Source: Mallotus nudiflorus (lineage: Eukaryota; Streptophyta; Magnoliopsida; Malpighiales; Euphorbiaceae). From it: 64,000 bases of DNA. Under the pieces are notes generated by a model. It was not told where the DNA came from and ran no database searches. It saw nothing but the letters and a program-made list of their open reading frames with translations. The translations under genes were made by a program, and so were the position numbers. Location: positions 1,071,501 to 1,135,500 of the forward strand of contig CANTUR010000145.1 in assembly GCA_947683625.1 (NCBI GenBank). Direction: 5' to 3'. Positions 1-12,321 of this stretch are shown piece by piece (position 1 is the first letter of the stretch; every line of letters begins with the position of its first letter).

Positions 1-20
1 ATAAGAAGTCATACTAAGGC

Positions 21-302
21 ATGGTAGGAGGGTTTCTTAAAGCTTATTGGGTTGTGTGTAAGAGGATCCTACTCGCTCAAGACTCGAGACTGGATCTGGG
101 GGCGTTGGATCAAATAACGCCAGCAGAACTTGCTAAACTTACTACAGAGGAGGACACCCGTCGAAAGGCTAGTTTTGCTCCTGTGAGGGAGACTGTAGAG
201 GCTGCTATTGCTACTAAGTCTGTAGTGCATCCAGAGACTGTTGTCAAGGTTTCCCCCTCTGTTTTCAGGCCTAGGGGTCCGGGTGTACATATAGTAGAGT
301 AG
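21..302 (+). CDS. Plus-strand ORF, antisense to the Tat element (possible aORF tail)
   Basis: A 93-codon open frame runs on the strand opposite to the element's pol. Its last ~65 residues are acidic and basic with no stop, ending in GVHIVE then TAG. I do not recognise the protein. Many Tat-lineage elements carry an additional ORF in antisense between pol and the 3' LTR, and this lies just beyond the integrase C-terminus where such an ORF would end. That role is inference from position; chance openness is a real alternative. The window edge cuts any upstream exon. Confidence 0.3.
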   Translation: MVGGFLKAYWVVCKRILLAQDSRLDLGALDQITPAELAKLTTEEDTRRKASFAPVRETVEAAIATKSVVHPETVVKVSPSVFRPRGPGVHIVE

Positions 303-419
303 ATATGTATATGTTTTTTTTATAACCGATTACATGTAAGGGCATTTTATTAATAAAGAGAGACTTTATTGAATCATGTGTTGAATACAATCTTATTGAT
401 AGTATTTTCTAAGAGAGTC

Positions 420-1680
420 TGAGTTCCAAAATCATGGTAGTTCTTTGCTTCCTCTTTCTTTTAGTTTGTATGCTCCCTTAGTTGTGCTTGTCGAGATTTG
501 GTACGAACCTTCCTAATTTAAACCTAACTTGCTAGTTCCTGAGCTGCCTTTGCCAATATCTACTCTTATGAGTACCCAATCTCCCAACTTGAATTGTTTT
601 GGGTGATGTCGTTGGCGATGGTACCGTATCACCTTTTGCCGATGTGCTTCAGCTGTGGCTACAGCTTGTTCTCTCCGTTCCTCTAGTAGGTCTACACATA
701 TCTAAACATCAATGTTATTAATGGTGTGATCGAGATTTGGCTTATCCGGTAACTTGGTGAACCAATTTCCATTGGTATTACCACGTCCATGCCATAAGTC
801 AGCCATAATAGTGTCTCATCGATGGATAATCAAGGTGTGGTTCTGTAGGCCCAAATTATGTTATTGAGTTATTCGACCCAATTTCCCTTTTTCTCGTTAA
901 GTCTCTTCTTTAATCCTTGTATGAGAATTCTGTTGGTGACTTTCATTTGTCCGTTTATTTAACGGTGGGCTACTGAGGTGAAGCAAAGCTTTATACCGAG
1001 GTTTTAATAGAAAGCTCTAAATTTATTTTTTTCAAACTGTTTGCCATTGTCATGATTAAAGTGTGCAGGATGTCGAACCTGCAAATGATCTCCTTCCAGA
1101 AGAAGTGCTGTATCCGGGCTTCTGTAATGGTTAGGACTACCTCTACTTCTACCCACTTAATGAAATGGTTAATAGCCACAATTAAAAACTTTTTCTGCAA
1201 GGCAAAGGGAGGCAAAGGGAGGCAAAGGACCAAGGATGTCCATCCCCCACAAAGTGAATGGCCAAGGGCTACCGATGGGATGTAGGGGGCGGGAAGACTT
1301 GTGATTGAGTCGAGCATAGTGCTGGCAATGGGGACATACATGCGTTAGCTGTTGGGCATCATTGGATGTGTTGGGCTAGTAATACCCTTGGAGTAGTGCC
1401 TTTCGAGTGAGCGAATAGTGGAATTCATGCGCTTCATAAATTCCTTCATGGATTTCTCAGAGTATGTAATTCTCTTCCTTTGGTGAAACACACTTGAACC
1501 ATGGGTGTGAAAGGGATTTTTGGTAAAGCTCCCCTTAATGGATGGAATAGTGGGCTGCCTTGGTTTTGAGCTTTTGAGCCTATAGTTTGTCTTCTGGGAG
1601 TGTTCCGTGCTCCAAATATTGGATTATCGGTCGCATCCATTCTGAGACTACTTGTGTCTCTAAAACTTATGGGTCATATG
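420..1680 (-). pseudogene. Integrase remnant (Tat-lineage element 1)
   Basis: Minus-strand fragments include a core-domain piece ending the first strand (VAINHFIKWVEVE, around 1130-1180; canonical VAxDYFTKWVEAE) and a C-terminal stretch at 420-690 resembling the GPY/F module (KLGLN, stop, EGSYQI; canonical EGPY). Between them the reading frame shifts and contains stops. The HHCC zinc region is not readable. A product would have inserted element cDNA into the genome; this copy cannot. Confidence 0.7.
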
Positions 1681-1689
1681 TGTTGGGAC

Positions 1690-2760
1690 TGGTTAGCAAC
1701 TCAGTGAAATTCATATCCTAGAATGCTTAACTATTTTCAGTTTTGGATTTGGCCAAGAAGTCGGCCTCACTATTTTCTTCCTTAGGAAACTAGATGATCT
1801 CCCATCGGCCTCTGTCTCATTCTATGTGTTGCAAGAGTTGCTTGGCTTTGTCTATGTACTTAGCAATGCAAGTGTCTTTGACTTGGAATGTTCCATTGAC
1901 TTAGTTGACTACCAATTGGGAGTCTGAGTATATAATGAGTTATTTAGCCCTGACTTTGGTAGCCAACTTCAAACCTGTAATGAGTGCTTCATACTCGGCT
2001 GTATTGTTGGTGGCATTGTACATGATACGGACTACGTATCGGATGTGAACCTTATGTAGTCATTTAAGGATTATTCCAGCACTGGAACCTTGGGTTGAGG
2101 ATGCTCCGTCAACATAGAGCTTCCATTCCGGTGCTTTGGTCAAGGCTATGTCTTCCAAAGCCATTTCTTGCATGAAATCTGCTAATGCTTGGGCTTTCAT
2201 CTACTCCCAGGGTTCATAGTCAATATCGAATTCATCGAGTAATACTGACCATTGTACTAGCCTTCTCGAGGTCTTCGATCTTTGTGAGATTTTCCACAAT
2301 GGGAAATGGGATCGGACAATGATATGGTGAGCCTGGAAGTAATGTTGAAGCTTTTGAGAGGCATGGACCGCAGCTATGGCTAACTTGTCCAACATGGGAT
2401 ACCAAATTTCTGGTCCTTGGAGCATCTTACTGAAGTAATAGATAGGGCTTTACTAGCTTCCTTCTTCTCTTACCAGTACTAAAGTGATGCATTCTTAGCC
2501 AATAGAAAGGTACAAATACAACGTCTCATCTGGGATGGGTCGGCTGAGTAGGGGTGGTGAGGATAAGAATCTTTTAATGTCTTCAAATGTCGTCTGGCAG
2601 TCAGTGGACCACTGAAACTTCCCAAAATTTTTGAGAGCTTAGAACAATAGAAGACACCTCATAGTCGAGCAAGAAATGAAATGCCCTAATGTGGTGATTC
2701 TGCCATTTAACCTTTGTACCTTATAGATGTTCTTCGTTGCTTCCATTTTAAGTATGGCTT
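1690..2760 (-). pseudogene. Dual RNase H region (Tat-lineage element 1)
   Basis: The segment at 2201-2425 reads as the end of the gypsy RNase H (KLQHYFQAHHI, LDEFDIDYE). Further left, 1850-2160, is a second, plant-type RNase H region with recognisable LYVDGASS and NTAEYEALITGLKLA motifs and SDSQLVVNQVNG. A second RNase H after the first is typical of the Tat lineage. Stops and frameshifts interrupt both. Confidence 0.75.
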
Positions 2761-2799
2761 CCATCTAATCTGGATTGGCTTCAATGCCCCGATGAGATA

Positions 2800-3480
2800 T
2801 CTTAAATCCCATGAATTTGCCGGCTTTGACTCCGAAGACACATTTTTCAGGATTCAACTTGATCCTGGATTTGCTCAGTAGTTAGAGAACCCAATCTACG
2901 TCTGCTGGGTGCTGTTCCGGATGTTTGCTTTCGATGATGATGTCGTCCATGTATACCTCTACGCTTGTTCTAATATGATCTTGGAGGATTTGGTTCATCA
3001 TTCTTTGATACATGGGCCCGATATTTTTCAATCCGAAGGACATTACCTTGTAACAGTACAATCCTTCATAGATGATGAAGGACATTATCTCTTGATCCTC
3101 TTCCTTCATTGGAATCTGGTGATAACCTTGTGCTGCATTGACAAAGGTGTATAATCTGTGACCAGCGATGGAGTCAACAAGCTGGTCAATCATGGGTAAC
3201 GGGTAGCTGTGCTTAAGGCATGCTCGGTTGAGGTCTGTGTAGCCTACACACATTCTGTACTTCCAATTTGCTTTTATGATGAGTACCACATTGGCTACCC
3301 ATTCTGGGTGAGTAACTTCTTTAATAAACCCAAATGCTAATAGCTTCATTTTTTCTTTAGCAATTATTCTCTGCCTTTCGTAGGCAAAGGTTCTTTTTTT
3401 TGTGCTACTGGCTTGGCTCCCGGTTTAATGTTTAGGCAGTGACAAGCAATTTGTGGGTCTACTCTAATGATTTCGGATGC
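2800..3480 (-). pseudogene. Reverse transcriptase remnant (Tat-lineage element 1)
   Basis: A 155-codon open stretch at 2882-3349 covers the RT fingers and palm: ANVVLIIKAN, YTDLNRACLKHSYPLP, MSFGLKN, and the catalytic box YMDDIIIES. The first catalytic motif reads FVNAAQGYHQ where FxDAxSGYxQ is normal, so one catalytic Asp is replaced by Asn. The thumb follows to the left but is broken by a stop. Confidence 0.85.
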
Positions 3481-3699
3481 TTGTGATGCAAAATCCTCTG
3501 AGTGCCTAGTATTCCCTTATTTCTTCTCTAATATTCTGATTGAGTGTATTGCAGATTTTCACCATCTTTCCTTTCGTGACTTGTAAATTCTCCATGTCTT
3601 CTACTGGTTGTGGATCGGCGCCTTGCTTCTCAACTTCCCATGCTTCTAAAGGAAAAGCCTCCATATGAGGCTTCATGGCCATTTGGTAACACTGTCTGG

Positions 3700-5490
3700 C
3701 CATATGCTAGTCTCCCCGAATGTTCCATTCTTGACTGGAACTTTCATGGTTAAGTGCCGGACGTTGGTGACTACATCTGCCTCATAAAGTGCCGGCTGTT
3801 CAATAATAACATTATAGGCCAGTGGTATATCCACCACGTTAAATACAGTTTGAACGACTTTTGTCTCCTCATCATCTTGGTTTCCAAATTATAGGTTCAG
3901 TTTGACAATTCCCCTCGGTTGTACGGTTCCACAACAAAAACTCATGATGGGGTTCTGGATGGCTTTTAGGTTGGTAACGGAGCTGCCCATTGCTTTGTAT
4001 GCATTCCAGGATAATACGTTGATAGCACTTCCATTATCCACCAGTATCCTTTTTACCCGATACTTATTTATGCACACAGTTATTACCAGAGCATCACAAT
4101 GGGGGTAGTGTACATGCGAATCATCTTCCGAATTGAACACAATATTGCTTTTCTTGGGTACTGATTTTTCTCCTCTACTACACTTTAATCTCTTCTCAGT
4201 GTTTTCTCCCCCTGTGATCATGTTGATCATTCCAATTGGCTCCCTCTGGGTTTTCGTTGCTTCCAGCCTATCCTACTCCTAGTTTTCAAAGATTTTGCTT
4301 CTTCTTGGTGCATCTATGAAATTATTGAGCTTTCCCCTTTGTACCAATCTTTCTATGGCATTCTTCAACTCTCTGTAGCCCTCTATGTCATGCTCGTATT
4401 CTCAGTGGTACTCATAGTAATATCCTCTATCTTGGGTAAATCTCTGGCTTGGGCTTATTCTCTTAACTGGGGTGATCCTAACTCCATTTTGTCTGACCCA
4501 TATGAGGATTTTGGATCGAGAGGTGTTCAAGGGTGTATATCTGTCCGTTCCCTATCAAATCTCTCTGCTGGATTTCTAAAATTCATTTTTGGGAAGCTTG
4601 CTCATTTGTGTTTTGGTCGTTAATCCTTGATCGATGGCCTATCTTCCTCCCGTCGCATCCTTTTGTCTTCATCCATTTTTATCATCCAGACCGCCATCGC
4701 CATTGCTTCTACAAAGGTGCTCGATTTTTTAGTCATTATTTTGTCTTTAAGCTTGCTGAGTCTAATGCCATTTTTCAAAGCTTCTATGTCAATTTCATCA
4801 ATAAGATACTCAATTTGCATGGCTGTTTTATTAAAACGGTCAAGGTAACTTCATAAAGATTTGTCAAATTCTTGCCAGCACATCTGAAGATTGTTAATGT
4901 TTTTAGCTGGGGGAATATTGGTAATGAATCTGATACTAAACTCTTCTACCAGGTCCTCAAAAGAAGTGATAGAATTCTTCGGGAGTCGATGAAATCACTT
5001 TTAAGAAATCTTTATGAGTGTGCTTGGAAAGACTCTGCACATGATTCTATCATTTACATCTTAGAGCAACATTTTTGTTCGGAACGCTAATATATGACTT
5101 ATAGGGTCTCCCATCCCATCGTACTGATCAAGCGGTGGGATTCTGAACTTAGTAGGGATCTCTGTCTAAATTATTTTACTGACAAATGGAGTTCTGCTGT
5201 CCATAACACATTCTTCTTCCTTTCTAGGTTTGGTCCGGGCTTTGCATATTGCTTCTTCAACCTTCTGAGCTATTTTCAAATCATCAAGAGTTGGAATGGT
5301 TGAACTGCACTCCCCTTCTAGCACTTTACCCTTCCCCATGCTCGTCCCCAGGGCCTGTCGAGGTGTTATGTTATCATCATTTTGAGCCGGCTCAGGGTGC
5401 CCACTCTGTATTATATCATTTAGCTATTGTTGCATCAAAGCTATTTGCTCTTGAATATTTTTTTATCATGGCTGCCCTATTAGTTTGATC
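3700..5490 (-). pseudogene. gag and aspartic protease remnants (Tat-lineage element 1)
   Basis: At 3889-4230 a 113-codon frame holds the retropepsin active-site motif ILVDNGSAINVLSW. Just upstream on the element strand (4260-4430) is a CEFHxxxGH-like stretch read as YEYH, EYEHDIEGYRELKNAIERL, the degenerate zinc-finger end of gag. Gag core fragments continue to ~5490 (for example the lysine-rich stretch at 4620-4820). Frames are broken repeatedly. Confidence 0.7.
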
Positions 5491-5859
5491 AAGGCTGAGT
5501 GTTTAGTTTATAGTGTTTAAGTTTAGAGTGGTTATTGCTGGTGTTTTTAGTAGGCTTAGAAAGGGTATAGAAGGTATTGATCGATGGTGTTGTAGTGGAG
5601 CGTAATACGGGAGATCTGTGCCCAAGGACGTGTATCTAAGAGTGTTGTCAGGGAGTGAAGGTATATGTCCGGATGAGGCTCCAGCATGCTGTAAGATGGG
5701 TGGAAGCACTATTGCTGGGAGAGGGTCTAAGAGGTTGGTCGAAAGGATAGGTGCGGAAGGGTTAGTGCCGACTTCAGGAGTCAGGGCTGGTGGTAGTCTA
5801 GAAGTCATAGTGAAGATGTCTTTAACTGAGCAAGTAAATGAATGGCTTTTCCTTAGGAG

Positions 5860-5877
5860 TTCCCATAGACGGAGCCA
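5860..5877 (-). other. Primer binding site of Tat-lineage element 1
   Basis: On the minus strand the sequence TGGCTCCGTCTATGGGAA starts two bases after the putative LTR end TTATCA. It resembles the PBS shared by many Tat-clade elements, and this places the 5' LTR immediately to its right. Confidence 0.65.
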
Positions 5878-5879
5878 CT

Positions 5880-6314
5880 TGATAATTGGTTTCTATAACT
5901 CTTAGGCTTGGTATCCTGCAATCCACAAATAAAAGGCAAGGTGAGAGGTGGGGAGAGTCCCCATGAACACTTCGATGCCTAAGTTAGAGAATAGAAGTAG
6001 AGAGAATACAAGATAGCTAGAATATATGAGAATGAGATGCCCCTTTGTAAAGGATATAGGGTTCTATATATAGCAATACTCAAATCTAGGAGGAGTTAGA
6101 TTCTGTGTGGGATAGTGAATCATAATCTTAGTAGGAGAGTGTTCCTTTTATGCTTAGGACTCCACTTTGGGGTAGTCCCTATTCCGGACGGATCTACCTT
6201 CTTGTTAATCCAAGTCTCCCTATTTAGGGGATAAGGATCCCTTAACTAGGCGGGAACATACTAGATAGTATCAATAGCTATGTCTTAGCCTGTGTTAAAA
6301 TGCATATTTTTAGC
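5880..6314 (-). repeat. 5' LTR of Tat-lineage element 1 (outer boundary uncertain)
   Basis: The inner end is fixed by the PBS. On the minus strand a TATA-like CTATATATAG at about 6064-6073 is followed by a leader region, as expected for U3-R-U5. No target-site duplication can be tested because the other LTR is outside the window. Confidence 0.55.
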
Positions 6315-8981
6315 ATGGCCAAAGCATGGTCATGTTTGTCTTCAAGCCAAATTTCCAAATGGTAGTATGACTTATAACATGGTCATGCTTTAGCCATGTT
6401 GTGTCACTATAACTTCTTTATTTTAGACATAATAATGCATGGTCTATAGCATGAACATGTGGTGAACTGTGTTCAATACTCCTTCAGTTCCAGAAGTAAA
6501 CAGGACTTGCAACATGCCCATGTCACAACCATATTGTACAAATCCTTGACTTTTTTAGAATTCCTTTTTAAGCTTTCCTACAAAAAGGAAAACACTAATA
6601 CATACTTAAATATAAACTCCTAATTTGACTAAAAGCATTCCTTAAAACATTAAAATCATAGTTAAAACTCTAAACTAAAAATCATTCCTAACCAAACTAA
6701 AATTGCTAAATATAATTATTATTAACGTAAAATTAAAATAAAACTCATTAAAATTCAAAATAAAATATATGTGTAAATTACGTTCATCATATTGGCATAA
6801 GTACAACACTTTATAATGCCAGTCTAAATGATGGTTTTATTGGAATGGAGTCACATACTCTTATAATAATCTTTCTAATTTTTGCCTTTATTACTACCAC
6901 TTTGCTGAATAATGCATCCATTAGTTATTATATTGTAGTCAGCATCATTATTTTGAATTAATTATTAAATGTGACTAGACTATTAGTTTTATTGATGGCT
7001 TTCATTACTTTGTAGATTTATTTAATAATATATTTGATTTTTTTCTATTTTTATTCCATTTATATGTCATAGATGTGCACACATTTTGAATGTTTTAAGT
7101 TACATTTTTATTTGTAGGCTAAATATGGGAAGCCTAATTACATTTCTAGAATTGTGGGATTGTTTAAAAGCATTGAAGCAGATTAACTATTCCCTACTCA
7201 ATGGATCTATAAAGCTTAAGACACTATAAGATAACTTTATCATTTGTTTATTAATGTAATTTTTTTTAGTGATTTGAGGTTTATTAAGTGTGAACATTTT
7301 CCTTTTTCTAGGTTGTTAAGGATTATGTAAAACCTACATAGAAAAGGTGTTATTGTAGTTTTAATAAGTGGCAAAGTTGAATAAGATTAGTTTAAAGTTT
7401 CTTCTTATTGCATTCAGAGTGGAGGGTGAACATTTAACTATTGTTGTTTGCATTTCATGTCATTTTCTTAGGTGCAAACTTAAGTTGTGGATAGATTTAT
7501 GGCTTTTATGTTGCAAGAATTTTCATTTGATCAAATGGTAATGTTTTAATACTTCTTAATGTTAATGTATTTATTAAACATTTTCATGATCAAGTGTTAA
7601 TCCATTCTTATTTTTACTTTAATAAACATCTTTGGATCACTAATATTCTTTGTTAAGTGTGATTATAAGCATAGGTACAATATTACTCTTAATAAAAGCC
7701 AAGTCATAATTCAGCTCAGTATAGGGCTACTACTGAAGCAAGATTGTGCTTGTAATTCAATTCAGCAAAAGGATGCGACTGAAGCCTTGCTTCCATGAGT
7801 GAACTTCATAAAAATCCAATGGACATATTTTTGAAATTATTAAAGGAAAGAGACGTTGGAGACATAATCATTGGCTCCAACAACTATATTTTTTAAGCTT
7901 ACTTTATTTATATGTGGTCTAGAGTTGTTATAACAAAAAACACACATTACATTGATTTTTTATTATCAAAAACTCTCTAAGCATTCATTAAGCTTCATTC
8001 TTTTTCTTTGTATCAATATTCTTTTATTGATTAACTCTTATGAGAGTTGGTTATGTAATAGAAATAAGATTTTATCTTCATCTAATTCTTGGGATAGATT
8101 AGAAGGGAAGTGATCTATATTTCTAGTGGAATTGGTTTAAGTGTTTAGTTATTAAAACACTTGGGAATTGATTGAAGAATTAGCCTTAAAACTCTTATTT
8201 GTGTAAGGTTAAAGAGTGAGCCTCAAACTCTTATAATCTCAATCTTATAAATAAGATTATCGATATTAAAAAATCTTAACTTGGGGATAAGTTAGGTGGA
8301 AACTAGGGATTATTGAGAATTCGGACTCCTTAAATTTTTGTGTTTATTGCTCTTCCTACTCTATTCTCTTTTAATTTTTGTTCATTCCTTAAATTTGTTT
8401 TAATTTTTCTAAAAACCATTATTAGCCTTATTCACCCCCCCCCTCTAAAGCACTTTCAGTATTGATATGTTGTTTATTCAAGTTAATAGTGTTCTTTCTT
8501 TACTCTCCTTGATGGATCTTAGCCTGTAATGTACAAATTTATTAGGATCCTGTAATTGATATACTACTTTGTAAGTCCTTAGTTGGTAAGCATATTATGT
8601 GAGTATTTTGTAAAAGGAAAACATGTGTTTTAATGATTTTATATCTTTAAGAACGTTATAAATATTGACTTTAGGTTAGGGCTTGAAAGTATGCAAAATA
8701 TGATTTAGAGTAAAGTTGAAGATTACTTTGCAGAATTAAAACCATAACTTGCTGTAAACCATGAAGTGAGAAAATTATCTCTAGAATATATATTGCGAAC
8801 TTGCATTGAATTGAATTTTTATTCATTCTCAGCTATAATTTTAAATTCTTTCTTTATAAGGTATGTATGATTTACAGTTTAAACACATTGGATTACAATT
8901 CACAAGAGGAAATTGAATTTTGTCATATCTATGTCATATATGCTCAACACATTTGTAATGAATGATTTAAGAATTTATATC
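6315..8981. other. AT-rich intergenic DNA with retroelement-like debris
   Basis: No supportable gene. At 6315-6540 several imperfect CATGGTCATG/CATGGCCATG palindromes recur. At about 7850-8455 the sequence looks like a U3-R-U5 tail of a Ty1/copia-type LTR (pyrimidine-rich leader, then TTATTCACC followed by a C run and TCTAAAG at ~8430-8452), but no PBS or second end is recognisable. The LTR reading rests on general resemblance only. Confidence 0.4.
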
Positions 8982-9032
8982 TGTAACACCCTATACACTT
9001 TCTATTATTACAAATCATGAAATCTCATATTA

Positions 9033-12000
9033 TGTCACGACCCAAAACAGGGGCCATGACCGGCGCTAGGGAACGGGAATTCTTTCGAATCCGGAACCCG
9101 TAGCAAGCCTAAAAATAAAATAAAGCATGCCATAATAACAGTAACAGTATAATTTAATATGCAGCGGAAATAAAAATCATAATATCATAATATCATCCAT
9201 ATCAACTGGATTTAATTCAAAATCTCATCACATAGATATATATAATCTTTAATACAAATCCAGTTCAATATAATACATCTTTTTAAAATAAAGTACATAA
9301 AATCCCATACTTTAATTCACAACTACTGCAGTGTCTAGATAAAATAAATAAGACTCAAGTAAACAGTTTACATAAAGAAGCCGGGGCAGAAGAAATCCGG
9401 CATATCGATCTGCTACTGAGGTCTGAAGAAGTTGACTCTCCTGAAAAATAGTCAACGGAGGGGAGTCAGACCTCACTGAGTGAATTACTATAATATATAT
9501 ACATACACACTAAATGATAATGCATACAATCAACAGTATATATATATATCTAATATATATATACAGGCAAATACACACAAATGCAGAAAAATCATTTTTT
9601 ATAGGTTTTATTGAAAATCATCTTTTATGAAGGATTACATAGAACCCTAGAATATCGCAACCTCAGAAAATAGTGTTAAACAACACTCTGGCCATACAGG
9701 CTCACTTATTCCAAATATATCCACTTAATCCATTTGGACAGTAGACTGGCCCCGAGACACTAAGTCAACCGAGCTCCAGCAGTCTGACTGCCAGTGTGAT
9801 TGGCCCCGAGACACTTGGTCAACCGAGCTCCAGCAATCACACCCAAACCACATCTCACACATCAATTAATCATATCCAACCAATATCCACAAATAAGTTA
9901 GTATCATAGCCTAAATACTATAGGCGTACCGGTACGTACTCGGTCCTAGTGCTGCCCACTAGGTAGCACGTTCTATTGATATCCTTCATTCTTAAATATA
10001 AAACATTCATTCACAAAAATAAATGATGCATGAATGTAAATGAAATAACAATATAAACCATATATATACCGGAAATATACCAAAAGTAAACCAGGTATAT
10101 TTCAAGTATATATACGCCAAATAAATCTAGTCAAATCATAAAATAAACTAAAAATATATTTAAAAAACATTTTAAATATATTTTATTAACAAAACATGTA
10201 TATAATTTATTATATACCAAAAATAAACCAAAAATATACTTAAATACAAATCACATTATTTATGCATTTTAATCAAAGTAAAACATATATTTCTAAATCA
10301 TGCATCCTAAGCATGTATATATAGTACAGTAACTCACCTAATGCGCTCCACGAGACAGGTCCGACGGGCCTGGTCCACTAGCCCTCGGTCTCGGCGCAAC
10401 TAAACAAGAAATAAATAACCGATATCAGAGTAACCCTAATAGAAATCCTAGAATTCAATCTAGAGTATTAAACACAGAATCGAAAATTAGGGTTCGACTA
10501 GATATCACGTTTTACGAGAATTCTACCGAAAATCCGACAGAACCTCCCCTGTAAAACGGACATCTCTCTACTCAAAAGAGTAGAGCCGACCCTGTAAAGA
10601 AACATACTTCGAAATACAAGCTCAACACAATCAAAATCCCACGGTCGGACTCCAAACTACAGTCCACCGACCGGGGTCCACAAACACAGAACATATTCCA
10701 AGTATACCAAAAATATCCTCACAACATAGTAATACATCTCATAGGTAGAAATTACATAATTATCCTTGAAACACTATAAAAACCGATTAAAACTCATTTT
10801 ATTAGAAAAACCGTATATTATATATATAATTGAAAATAATTCACGAAAAATAATTTTAATTAGTTAAAAATACTAAATATTTTGTAGAAATCATTTTTAT
10901 ACCTTAAATAACTATTAAAACCAATTAAATTACATTTTTAGACAATTTAGGATAAAATTACCAAAATACCCCTATATATATAAATATACTTAAATTACTT
11001 CAAAAATTCACCAAAAATCATACAATTATCCAAAAATTAATTTTCTCAACATATTTATCAATAATATCAATAATTAAACTCAATTAACCAATTAAATTCA
11101 AATAAAAACACATTTAACCTAATTTTTCCAAAATTCCATAAACTTCAATAATTAAAAATAAATACTTAGAAATTCATAAAAATTCCAAATAAATTCCTAT
11201 AATTCATTTCAACACCTAATTTAACCATAAACTCCAATTTCATAATTTAAATAATTAATTTCCGAAAATTAGAAAATAATATTAAAATATTCAAAAATAC
11301 CCAAAAATCCAAAAAATCTCCAAAAATTCTACAAAAATTCATACATGAAGATTAAGCTACTAGGAACAACATTTGTGAAGGAAGTTTCCATGAATCATCC
11401 AATTCAAAGCTCAAAAAAATCGAAAACCCTAATAGGCCGAAATTGACAAATCGAAAACTAAGCAATTCTAGACCATTTTAGCTCAAACCAAAGCTAGAAT
11501 CACACTCACCGGAGCTCAAGGAGAAGAAAGAGACCGGCGGTGTCGAAAACGGTGGCCGAAATCGGCATAATCGACGGTGGATCGATTTTCGGCTTCTCCG
11601 GCCAAAATCGATCTCCCGACGCCGGAAACGGCCTCCTCAGGCGGCAAAATAGGTCGGGGAAGATGGTGGCACACTGGATGGCACACCCACGGTGAAGGAA
11701 CGGCACGGCAGCGACCGGAAATGGAGAAGGGAGAATCGGGAGGAAGAAGAAGAAGTCGGGGGCAAAATGATAATTTTCCAAACTTTTTGATTTTTGACAA
11801 ATATATGTATATATATATACTTTATACTATATATTAAAATAATATTAAATTACACACATCAAATATACACCACACACATAAAAATATTAATATTTTAATA
11901 ATTTATACTAAATAAAATTAATTAAATAACAATAAAACAATTAAATACTTAATAAAATATTAGGGAAATAATAAACCCTAATTAAATAATTATACACACA

Positions 12001-12274
12001 CAGGCTTTATTTAATAATTTAAAAATATGTATGAGTTCATGCAAGTCCGTAAATATATTTAAAATAATTAATAATACATTGTTTACGTGAAAATTTTCCC
12101 GAAAATGCAAGTCCCGGGAAAATTTTACGTAAAACACTGAAAATAATACACAGTAGTTAAAATAGGTTTTAAATACATATCAACTCATAAAAATATCATA
12201 TAATATACAGAAATTATTAACACTGCATATCCCGGTACAGTGTAAAAAATATTTTAAAAACACGGGATATTACA
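9033..12274 (-). repeat. 3' LTR of the Tekay-type element (3242 bp)
   Basis: Starts TGTCACGACC and ends CACGGGATATTACA on the plus strand, and is nearly identical to 17271-20513. Inside are the paired hairpin modules (9739-9842), the GC-rich leader island (11510-11765) and long AT-rich stretches. Short ORFs at 11506-11837 on both strands are the island read in several frames, not independent genes. Confidence 0.95.
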
Positions 12275-12291
12275 ATCTTCCCCCCTTACAA
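12275..12291 (-). other. Polypurine tract of the Tekay-type element
   Basis: On the minus strand TGTAAGGGGGGAAGAT abuts the TG that starts the 3' LTR. This is the expected position of the plus-strand primer. Confidence 0.85.
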
Positions 12292-12321
12292 GAATTCGTC
12301 CCCGAATTCTAAAAGATAAGA

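Larger units (their letters stand above)
1..6314 (-). mobile_element. Degenerate Ty3/gypsy element, Tat lineage (3'-truncated by window edge)
   Basis: Read on the minus strand, the gene order from right to left is LTR, PBS, gag, protease, RT, RNase H, a second RNase H, integrase. The dual RNase H, the protease motif DNGSA and the RT motif YMDD point to the Tat clade. The PBS region at 5860-5877 reads TGGCTCCGTCTATGGGAA on the element strand, close to the PBS common in this clade. The 5' LTR begins at 5880 and its outer end, near 6314, is uncertain. Every coding segment carries stops or frameshifts, so this is a dead copy. The 3' LTR should lie left of base 1. Confidence 0.85.

Noticed and set aside
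11506..11837. ORFs of 86-94 codons on both strands within the Tekay LTR (and 19745-20076)
   Set aside because: They are overlapping frames through a GC-rich leader with no family signature; treated as leader sequence.
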